NCBI GenBank assembly: GCA_035294855.1
Contig: DATGKD010000052.1
Coordinates: 1 to 6,607 of the forward strand
Reading direction: 5' to 3'
From: DATGKD01 sp035294855
GTDB lineage: Bacteria; Actinomycetota; Acidimicrobiia; Acidimicrobiales; UBA8190
DNA: 6,607 bases
Positions 1-5,012 of the stretch are shown piece after piece. Under the pieces are notes generated by a model, which had not been told where the DNA came from, ran no database searches, and saw nothing but the letters and a program-made list of their open reading frames with translations. Numbering within the stretch: position 1 is the stretch's first letter; each line of letters begins with the position of its first letter. A program made the translations under genes and the position numbers.

Positions 1-441
1 CAGGACCCGTCCAACGTCCAGGCCATGGGCAACCCGTCGTTGATGCTGCACATGCTCGCCCAGCAGGGAAACACCGTCGTCCCCGTCGGCGCATCGTCGG
101 TCGACGGAGTCGACGTGCAGGAGTACTCGGTCACGGTCGACACCGCGCGGCTCAAGTCCCGCTTGGAGAACCTGCCGTCATGGATGCAGCAGGCGCTCTC
201 GCAGGTGCGGTTCGGAGACGTTTCGATGAAGGTCTATGTCGACGGCGCGGGACTTCTTCGCCGGATGACGGAGCACGTGTCGATGGCGGTCGCCTCTGGC
301 GGCACGGTGAGCATCGACGTCTCGCTCGACTTCTCGGACTTCGGCGTTCCCGTCAGCGTGACCGCGCCGCCCGCCGACCAGGTCGTGAGCATGCAGGAGT
401 TCCTGCAGGCGGCGCAGTCCCCCCTGTCCCAGTCGGGCTGA
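1..441 (+). CDS. LppX/LprAFG-like lipoprotein, C-terminal part (5' partial)
   Basis: The reading frame is open from base 1 and ends at TGA 439-441, giving 146 residues of a protein whose start, signal peptide and lipobox lie outside the window. The visible part alternates short beta-type stretches (VDGVDVQEYSVTVD, VSMKVYVDGAGLLRRM, VSIDVSLDFSDFGVPVSVTAPPADQV) with an amphipathic helix (KSRLENLPSWMQQAL). The order 'VDG...Y.VTVD', then 'VYVD..GL.RRM', then 'DFSDFGVPV.V.APP' is what I associate with actinobacterial LppX/LprAFG-type lipoproteins, envelope proteins with a hydrophobic lipid-binding cavity. The assignment rests on remembered family patterns. The gene converges with the Fur-family gene, with 55 bp between their stops, and nothing links it functionally to the metal genes. 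The ATG at 25 is an internal methionine, not the start. Confidence 0.6.
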   Translation, partial: QDPSNVQAMGNPSLMLHMLAQQGNTVVPVGASSVDGVDVQEYSVTVDTARLKSRLENLPSWMQQALSQVRFGDVSMKVYVDGAGLLRRMTEHVSMAVASGGTVSIDVSLDFSDFGVPVSVTAPPADQVVSMQEFLQAAQSPLSQSG

Positions 442-449
442 GGGGCCGG

Positions 450-490
450 CTCTTCTCGCGGTCCTCGTCGTCGTCCCGCTCCGTGAAGAG
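450..490. terminator. Weak dyad between convergent genes, possible bidirectional terminator
   Basis: The 55-bp gap between the convergent lipoprotein and Fur-family stops contains the inverted repeat CTCTTC (450-455) and GAAGAG (485-490), with a 29-nt interior rich in C, G and T. The stem is only 6 bp with a mismatch next to it, and there is no T-run on either side, so it is not a canonical intrinsic terminator. Its position between two convergent genes is the main argument for a role. Confidence 0.2.
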
Positions 491-496
491 AGCGGT

Positions 497-964
497 TCAG
501 TGACAGGACGCGCAGAGGCCGATCACGTCGACGCGGTGACCGTGGGGTTGGAACCCCTGGGCGTCTGCGAGTCGGTCGAGTTGCTGGCTGATGCTGCGCT
601 CCAGCGCGTTGGTCGGGACGATGTCGCTCACCCGACCGCAATTCGTGCACAAGAAGTGGTGATGGTGCTCGGTGAGGTCCTCGGCCAACTCGAAACGCGC
701 GAATTCGTCGGTTGCCGCCACGCGGCGCACGATCCCCGCTACCTGGAGGTCGACGAGATGGCGGTAGGCCGAGCTCCGGGGGATCTCCGGCCGCCGCTCG
801 GCGATGTCCCCGATGCTCACCGGGTGACCGGCGTCGGCAAGCACTTCGACGATCGCCCTCCGGCCGCCGGTGTAGCGCTGGTCGATTCGGCGCAAGCGCC
901 GCTCGACGTCGCCGTGTAGCTCTTCGCCGGTCACACCACCGTTGCGGACGGGGAGCTCCGCCAT
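497..964 (-). CDS. zur: Fur-family zinc-responsive repressor, probable Zur
   Basis: This encodes 155 residues, normal for the Fur family. An N-terminal winged helix (about 20-90; recognition region near IPRSSAYRHLVDLQVAG, 61-77) precedes the dimerisation and metal-binding half. Visible metal residues are the cluster H100-H103, the structural pair C106/C109 (HFLCTNCG), E122, H143 and the second pair C151/C154 at the extreme C-terminus (CASCH). Two CxxC motifs form the structural zinc site in Fur, Zur and PerR. From memory of Mycobacterium tuberculosis FurB/Zur, a regulatory-site Cys four residues before the HHHH cluster is Asp96 here. The ATG at 964 is 2 nt from the smtB stop, which suggests coupled translation. 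The frame is open further upstream, but that part overlaps smtB and does not look like Fur. Zur rather than Fur, Mur or Nur is inferred from the SmtB partner and the divergent zinc-type importer. Confidence 0.87.
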   Translation of the reverse strand: MAELPVRNGGVTGEELHGDVERRLRRIDQRYTGGRRAIVEVLADAGHPVSIGDIAERRPEIPRSSAYRHLVDLQVAGIVRRVAATDEFARFELAEDLTEHHHHFLCTNCGRVSDIVPTNALERSISQQLDRLADAQGFQPHGHRVDVIGLCASCH

Positions 965-966
965 CC

Positions 967-1260
967 TCAGCGTCCGTCCTTCAGTGCTCGTATCGCCTCG
1001 TTGACGATGTGCGCCACGTGCGTGTCGGCGAGCGAGTACACGGCCTCGCGCCCGCGGCGCTGCACCTGCACCAGCTGGGCACCGCGCAAGACGCGCAGGT
1101 GCGAGGACACGAGCGGCTGGCTCATGTCGAGCCGGTCGACCAGCTCGTGCACGAGGAGCGGTTGGGCGGCCAACTCGGTCACGATCGCCATGCGCGCCGG
1201 AGCCGACAGCACCTTGAGAAGCTCGCCGGCGGCCTCGTAGGCCTCCGTCTGCGCTGACAT
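967..1260 (-). CDS. smtB: ArsR/SmtB-family metal-sensing repressor
   Basis: A 97-residue winged-helix protein of standard ArsR length. The core reads LLKVLSAPARMAIVTEL (14-30), then helix-turn-helix VHELVDRLDMSQPLVSSHLRVLRGAQLV (37-64), the wing QVQRRGREAVYSL (65-77) and a final helix carrying D79, H81 and H84. The family normally has an alpha-5 zinc site of the form D-x-H...H-x-x-E. D79 and H81 are kept, the third position appears to be Ala92 and the fourth Asp95. There are no cysteines, so a Cys-based alpha-3 site is absent. It lies immediately upstream of the Fur-family gene on the same strand, the same order as smtB-zur (Rv2358-Rv2359) of M. tuberculosis. In that system SmtB represses the pair until zinc binds. 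ATG 1260 is chosen because the operator lies just upstream. The in-frame ATGs at 1266 and 1278 fall beside or inside that operator. Confidence 0.87.
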   Translation of the reverse strand: MSAQTEAYEAAGELLKVLSAPARMAIVTELAAQPLLVHELVDRLDMSQPLVSSHLRVLRGAQLVQVQRRGREAVYSLADTHVAHIVNEAIRALKDGR

Positions 1261-1268
1261 CCCCATAT

Positions 1269-1292
1269 ATAAACACATATCGATGTATTCAT
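1269..1292. promoter_or_regulatory. SmtB/ArsR-type operator upstream of smtB-zur
   Basis: A 24-bp AT-rich imperfect inverted repeat, ATAAACACAT (1269-1278), ATCG, ATGTATTCAT (1283-1292), in which 8 of 10 arm positions pair. It sits 8 bp upstream of the smtB start, in a 30-bp AT-rich island within GC-rich DNA. The size matches the 12-2-12 imperfect dyads bound by SmtB-type ArsR repressors, including a TGAA-like half-site on the minus strand. Minus-strand TATATA (bases 1271-1266) lies 5 nt before ATG 1260, so it could be the -10 of a leaderless or nearly leaderless transcript. The GGGG directly abutting the ATG is too close to serve as a ribosome binding site. Autoregulation by the adjacent ArsR protein is inferred. 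Confidence 0.6.
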
Positions 1293-1294
1293 GC

Positions 1295-1311
1295 GGCGCC
1301 CCCTGGGCGCC
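1295..1311. repeat. GC-rich inverted repeat in the divergent control region
   Basis: A perfect dyad, GGCGCCC (1295-1301), CCT, GGGCGCC (1305-1311), with 7-bp arms and a 3-nt centre. It lies midway between the smtB operator and the Fur-family box. It could form a hairpin in a transcript from either direction, separate the two promoters, or bind another regulator. The sequence does not decide between these. Confidence 0.5.
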
Positions 1312-1319
1312 ACTTGTAA

Positions 1320-1340
1320 TGAGACTCAGTCTCAGACTAC
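1320..1340. promoter_or_regulatory. Fur/Zur-type operator: two overlapping 7-1-7 dyads
   Basis: TGAGACTCAGTCTCA (1320-1334) is a perfect 7-1-7 inverted repeat centred on 1327. A second 7-1-7 dyad centred on 1333 (1326-1340) pairs at its inner 5 of 7 positions (AGTCT C AGACT). The 6-bp offset between centres reproduces the classic layout of Fur-family boxes that accept two dimers. Compared with the actinobacterial Zur consensus as I remember it (TGAAAATGATTTTCA), the first dyad matches 10 of 15 positions, including both TGA/TCA ends. The second dyad ends 9 bp before the substrate-binding gene. A possible -10, TGTAAT (1315-1320), abuts the box, with no clear -35. Repression of the importer by Zn-Zur is inferred. 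Confidence 0.65.
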
Positions 1341-1349
1341 CGTCTGGCC

Positions 1350-2309
1350 ATGACGCAAGGAAGAGGGCGACGAGGAGGGGGTCGAAGGTCCGGGCCCTGG
1401 TGGGGGAGCGCCGTCGTCGTGGCCGTTGGGGTGGCGATGGCCTCGGCGGGGTGCAGCGGACCGACGGCGGCGTCGGCTGCGGGGACGATCCACGCCATCG
1501 GGGCCGAGAACGAGTACGCCGACGTGCTGAGCCAGATCGGGGGCAGGTACGTGAGCGTGTCTTCGATCCTGAACAACCCGAACACCGATCCCCACACGTT
1601 CGAGTCGAGCCCGAAGGTGGCCCGGGAGGTGAGCGCGGCCCAGCTCGTGGTGCAGAACGGGGTCGGGTACGACGACTGGGTGAAGAAGGTCGAGTCGGCC
1701 TCGTCCCACGCGGGTCGCAAGGTGATCGTGGTCCAGCAGCTCCTCGGGCTTCCGGACACGACGCCGAACCCCCACCTTTGGTACATGCCGAAAACGATGC
1801 CCCTCGTGGCGAAGGCCATCGGCGACGATCTGTCATCGCTCGAGCCGTCGCACGCCGCGTACTTCCGGGCCAACGTGCAGAAGTTCGACACGTCGCTGAC
1901 CCCGTGGCTCGACGCCATCGCCGCGTTCAAGGCGCGGTACGGCGGGGTGCCCGTGGCGACGACCGAGCCGGTGGCCGACTATCTGCTCGAGGCCATGGGG
2001 GCGGACAACCTGACGCCGTTCGCGTTCCAGGCCGACGTCATGAACGGCGTCGACCCGCCCCCGCAGGACATCTCCTTGGAGAACGGGTTCTTCACGCACC
2101 ACCAGGTCAAGGCGTTCTGTTACAACCAACAGGTCGTGGACGCGCTGACCACGTCGATCCGACAGAACGCGGAGCGAGCGAGGGTCCCGGTCGTCGGTGT
2201 CTACGAGACCATGCCCACATCGGGTTACGACTACCAGAGCTGGATGTTGGCGGAAGTGAACGACATCCAGAGGGCGATCGCCCGGGGCGCCTCGACCGAA
2301 CACTTGTGA
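1350..2309 (+). CDS. znuA: Zinc/manganese ABC transporter substrate-binding lipoprotein (ZnuA-like)
   Basis: A 319-residue cluster A-I (COG0803) metal-binding protein. The N-terminus has an Arg-rich n-region, a hydrophobic stretch (AVVVAVGVAMA) and a lipobox-like SAGC ending at Cys35, so it is probably exported and lipid-anchored. Family signatures include NTDPHTFESSP (first ligand His82), NPHLWYMPKTM (second ligand His142), ATTEPVADYLLEAMG (third ligand Glu206), VMNGVDPPPQD, and the C-terminal VYETMP...YDYQSWM. The fourth ligand is probably Glu286 or Asp294. The His-rich loop found in many zinc-specific ZnuA proteins is missing, and Glu rather than His at position three is typical of Mn-type members. 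Zinc is therefore inferred from the regulators and the box upstream, not from the site itself. No ribosome binding site precedes ATG 1350, so the message may be nearly leaderless. The stop overlaps the ATPase start by one base. Confidence 0.88.
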   Translation: MTQGRGRRGGGRRSGPWWGSAVVVAVGVAMASAGCSGPTAASAAGTIHAIGAENEYADVLSQIGGRYVSVSSILNNPNTDPHTFESSPKVAREVSAAQLVVQNGVGYDDWVKKVESASSHAGRKVIVVQQLLGLPDTTPNPHLWYMPKTMPLVAKAIGDDLSSLEPSHAAYFRANVQKFDTSLTPWLDAIAAFKARYGGVPVATTEPVADYLLEAMGADNLTPFAFQADVMNGVDPPPQDISLENGFFTHHQVKAFCYNQQVVDALTTSIRQNAERARVPVVGVYETMPTSGYDYQSWMLAEVNDIQRAIARGASTEHL

Positions 2310-3145
2310 TGCCTCCGCCGACCGAAGCCGAACCGGTGTCCCCGGTCCTTGTCGTGGAGGGCCTCGACGTGTCGCTCTCGGGCAGGCCGGTGCTCCGAGA
2401 GGTGAGCTTCGCCGTCCGGCCCGGGGAGTTCACCGGGTTGATCGGCGCCAACGGCGCGGGGAAGACGACGTTGCTCAGGACGCTCCTGGGCCTACAGCGG
2501 CCGACAGCGGGGTCGGTCGTGTGGCACGGACAGGCTCGCTCCCGCCACGCGCGCTCGGTCGGTTACGTGCCCCAGAAGGTGGTGCTCGACCCGGACATGC
2601 CGCTGCGCGCCCGCGACCTCGTGGCGCTCGGCATCGACGGCCATCGGTTCGGCGTTCCCCTGCGATCGAAGCAACGAATGCTCGCGGTGGACGAGATGCT
2701 GCACGCCGTGGACGCCCACGACTTCGCGGATGCGCGTGTCGGCAGTCTGTCGGGGGGCGAACAGCAGCGGGTGCTGATCGCCCACGCGCTCATCAGCCGC
2801 CCGAGCCTCCTCCTGCTGGACGAACCACTCGCCAACCTCGACCTGCGCAGCAGCCAGGAGGTGGTGGCGCTGCTCGGTCGGGTGTCGTCGGAACAAGGTG
2901 TGGCCGTCCTGCTGTCGGCGCACGAGATCAATCCGCTCCTGCCCGTGATGGGCCGCGTCATCTACCTCGCCGCGGGTCGCGCCGTGAGCGGCACGACCGA
3001 CGAGGTCATCCGGGCCGACGTCCTGAGCGCGCTGTACCGCCATCACGTCGACGTGATCAACGTCCACGGCAGGATCCTCGTGATCGCCGGCCAGGAGAGC
3101 GGGGACGACGAAGCGGGCCACCACGTCACCCTCGAGGCGCACTGA
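2309..3145 (+). CDS. znuC: Metal ABC transporter ATP-binding protein (ZnuC-like)
   Basis: A 278-residue cytoplasmic ATPase that powers the importer. All ABC motifs are present in order: Walker A GANGAGKTT (46-54), Q-loop Gln89 (YVPQK), signature LSGGEQQ (147-153), Walker B LLLLDEP (167-173), D-loop ANLDL (175-179) and switch His205 (SAHEINPLLP). VPQK at the Q-loop and AHEINPLLPVMGRVIYLAAGR after the H-loop fit the Mn/Zn (MntB/ZnuC) subfamily. The last 20 residues hold acidic residues and two histidines (DDEAGHHVTLEAH), a possible weak metal-binding tail. ATG 2309 overlaps the upstream TGA (2307-2309), a typical coupled junction. The frame is open far upstream, but that part lies antiparallel to other coding evidence and out of frame over znuA, so it is not used. 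Confidence 0.93.
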   Translation: MPPPTEAEPVSPVLVVEGLDVSLSGRPVLREVSFAVRPGEFTGLIGANGAGKTTLLRTLLGLQRPTAGSVVWHGQARSRHARSVGYVPQKVVLDPDMPLRARDLVALGIDGHRFGVPLRSKQRMLAVDEMLHAVDAHDFADARVGSLSGGEQQRVLIAHALISRPSLLLLDEPLANLDLRSSQEVVALLGRVSSEQGVAVLLSAHEINPLLPVMGRVIYLAAGRAVSGTTDEVIRADVLSALYRHHVDVINVHGRILVIAGQESGDDEAGHHVTLEAH

Positions 3146-3149
3146 TCGC

Positions 3150-4148
3150 GTGCACTGGCTGACCTGGATCGTCGAACCGGGCTTCTTCGCCAGCCAGCCG
3201 GTCCGCATCGCGGCGGCCGTCGGCGGCGGCGCGGCGGTCGTCTCGGCGCTGGTCGGGGTGTTCACCGTCGTCCGCGGTCAGTCGTTCGCCGGGCACGCGC
3301 TCACCGACGTGTCGACCGCCGGTGGATCGGGCGCGGTGCTGCTCGGCGTCCACCCGCTCCTCGGCTTCGTCGGTTTCGGCGTGTTCGGAGCCGGCGTCAT
3401 GGACGCCATCGGGATCCGGAAGGTGCGGGGAAGGGACCTCGCCACCGGCATCGTCCTCGGTGCTTCGATCGGGCTCGCCGCCCTCATCCTCTACCTCGAC
3501 ACCACCGTCCACGCCACGACGGGGGCCGCCCAGCAGATCCTGTTCGGCTCCATCTTCGCCACCACCAGCAGCACGATCCCCCTGGTCGTCGGGTTCGGTT
3601 CGGGGGCGCTTGCGATCCTGGCGGTCATCTATCGGCCGTTGCTGCTGCACACGGTGAGCGGCGACATCGCGGCGGCCCGTGGTGTGCCGGTCCGCATGGT
3701 GGGCCTCTCGTTCATGGTCGCCCTTGCCGTGGCGGTCGGCCTGTCGTCGCTCGCCATCGGGGCCATCCTGTCGACCGCACTGCTGGTGGGTCCCGCGGCC
3801 ACCGCGCTCCGACTGACGACGCGGTTCGGGCACGCGCTCGTGCTCGCCAGTGTGCTCGGCGCCGCGAGCACGTGGCTCGGTGTCCTCTTCGCGTACGACA
3901 GCTACTACTGGGTGTCAGGCCACCGTGGCCTGCCGGTGAGCTTCTTCGTCGTGGCGATCGTGTTCGTCGGTTACCTCCTGTCCGGCATCCCCGCCCGCCG
4001 GCGCAACGGGGGCCGCGGAGGGCGGCCGGCCCCACGGCCGGGCGACAGCCCGACCGTGCCCTGGCCTCGAGGTGGCACGGACGCGCCCGTCGTGGGCGTC
4101 ACGAAGGTCACCGAGCGCGAGGACGTCTCGAAAGTGGCGGTGGGGTAG
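3150..4148 (+). CDS. znuB: Metal ABC transporter permease 1 (ABC-3 family, ZnuB-like)
   Basis: A 332-residue integral membrane protein with roughly seven to nine hydrophobic segments between residues 18 and 280, forming half of the transport channel. ABC-3 landmarks are VVRGQSFAGHALTDVSTAGG (40-59), QQILFGSIFATT (128-139), the ATPase-coupling helix SGDIAAARGVPV (170-181) and GAILSTALLVGPAATALRLTTR (204-225). The start is GTG 3150, 4 nt after the ATPase stop, with GAGG at 3134-3137, so coupled translation is likely. Residues from about 283 to 332 form an Arg/Gly/Pro-rich, then charged, hydrophilic tail (PARRRNGGRGGRPAPRPGDS...) that typical permeases of this family lack. It probably faces the cytoplasm. 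The subunit is clearly related to, but distinct from, the next gene, so the pore is probably a heterodimer. Confidence 0.9.
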   Translation: MHWLTWIVEPGFFASQPVRIAAAVGGGAAVVSALVGVFTVVRGQSFAGHALTDVSTAGGSGAVLLGVHPLLGFVGFGVFGAGVMDAIGIRKVRGRDLATGIVLGASIGLAALILYLDTTVHATTGAAQQILFGSIFATTSSTIPLVVGFGSGALAILAVIYRPLLLHTVSGDIAAARGVPVRMVGLSFMVALAVAVGLSSLAIGAILSTALLVGPAATALRLTTRFGHALVLASVLGAASTWLGVLFAYDSYYWVSGHRGLPVSFFVVAIVFVGYLLSGIPARRRNGGRGGRPAPRPGDSPTVPWPRGGTDAPVVGVTKVTEREDVSKVAVG

Positions 4149-4151
4149 CCG

Positions 4152-5012
4152 GTGTTCTCGAGCTTCATGGTCGACGCCTGGCTGGTCTCCACGATCGTCG
4201 CCGTCATCGCTGGCGTGGTCGGGTTCTTCGTGGTGTTGCGCGGTTCGGCCTTCCCGGCCCACGCCATTCCGAACGGTGCGTTCGCCGGTGCCGCCGCCGC
4301 CAACGCCGTCGGCCTGAACACCCTCGTCGGCTTGGCGGTGCTTGCCGTTTTCGCCGCGCTCGGCATCGGGACGCTCGGCCGCCGCGGGCGGCGCGACGTG
4401 GTGACCGCGCTGGCGCTGGTGATGCTGCTCGCGATCGGGGCACTGTTCCTGAGCCAGACTACGGAGTACGAGCCGCAGATCTACTCGTTGCTCTTCGGCG
4501 AGGTCCTCGGCGTGAGCACCAACGAGCTCGCTCCGGTCGCCCTCCTCGCCGTCGTCTGCGTCCTGGCCGTGGCCGTGCTGTGGCGTCCCCTCGTGCTGTC
4601 GTCGGTCGTCCCCGAGATCGGCGAGGCCCGGGGCGTGCGCGCCCACCGCATCGACATGGCATTCCTCACGGTGCTCGCCCTGGCCACGGCGATGACGGTG
4701 CCCGTCGTGGGGGCACTGCTCATCTTCAGCTTGATGATCGGACCTCCCGCCGCGGCGCGGTCGTTCACCGATCGGCCTGGCATCACGGTGGTCCTCTCGG
4801 TGGGGTTCGCGCTCGTCACGGTGTGGAGCGCCATCGCGCTGTCGTACGCCACCAATTGGCCCATCGGCTTCTTCGTGGGCGCGTTCGCGGCGCTGGACTA
4901 CGGCATCGGGCGCGTTTGGGGCTCGGTCCGCAGGGCGCGCGTCACCCCTCACGCCAGCGCGGGAGCCGGGAACCTCGTTTCCGGCGCGGGCGCTACGACG
5001 CCCTTCCCGTAA
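4152..5012 (+). CDS. Metal ABC transporter permease 2 (ABC-3 family, ZnuB-like)
   Basis: A 286-residue ABC-3 permease, close to the usual family length. Landmarks match permease 1 in order: FFVVLRGSAFPAHAIPNGAFAG (25-46), QIYSLLFGEVLGVS (109-122), coupling helix VPEIGEARGVRAHRI (153-167), and VVGALLIFSLMIGPPAAARSF (185-205). GTG 4152 is preferred over ATG 4167 because GGGG at 4142-4145 sits 6 nt before it. It starts 3 nt after the permease 1 stop, so the four transporter genes form one operon. Paired but divergent ABC-3 permeases with a single ATPase gene suggest a heterodimeric channel with an ATPase homodimer. The last about 25 residues are hydrophilic. The final 20 bp of the gene overlap the 3' end of the convergent fusion gene on the other strand. 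Confidence 0.9.
   Translation: MFSSFMVDAWLVSTIVAVIAGVVGFFVVLRGSAFPAHAIPNGAFAGAAAANAVGLNTLVGLAVLAVFAALGIGTLGRRGRRDVVTALALVMLLAIGALFLSQTTEYEPQIYSLLFGEVLGVSTNELAPVALLAVVCVLAVAVLWRPLVLSSVVPEIGEARGVRAHRIDMAFLTVLALATAMTVPVVGALLIFSLMIGPPAAARSFTDRPGITVVLSVGFALVTVWSAIALSYATNWPIGFFVGAFAALDYGIGRVWGSVRRARVTPHASAGAGNLVSGAGATTPFP

Noticed and set aside
461..478. Short GTCCTCGTCGTCGTCC repeat
   Set aside because: A low-complexity run in a high-GC intergenic region, with no repeat-spacer structure and no CRISPR-like periodicity.
965..1276. Upstream extension of the Fur-family frame to give 259 residues
   Set aside because: The extra part lies over smtB in another frame and has shadow-like composition. The ATG at 964 gives a normal-length Fur protein.
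1261..1278. Earlier in-frame starts for smtB at 1266 or 1278
   Set aside because: They lie beside or inside the AT-rich dyad and have no ribosome binding site. They cannot be excluded, and the 1278 start would add a Cys at residue 2.
1283..2308. Long upstream extension of the ATPase reading frame, giving 620 residues
   Set aside because: It runs out of frame across znuA, is an Arg/Gly-rich shadow translation without any family motif, and the 278-residue product from 2309 has the full ABC ATPase length.
3126..4952. Long minus-strand ORFs opposite the two permeases
   Set aside because: High GC content makes antisense frames open. Their translations are rich in Arg, Asp, Gly and His with no domain, while the + strand frames encode clear ABC-3 permeases.
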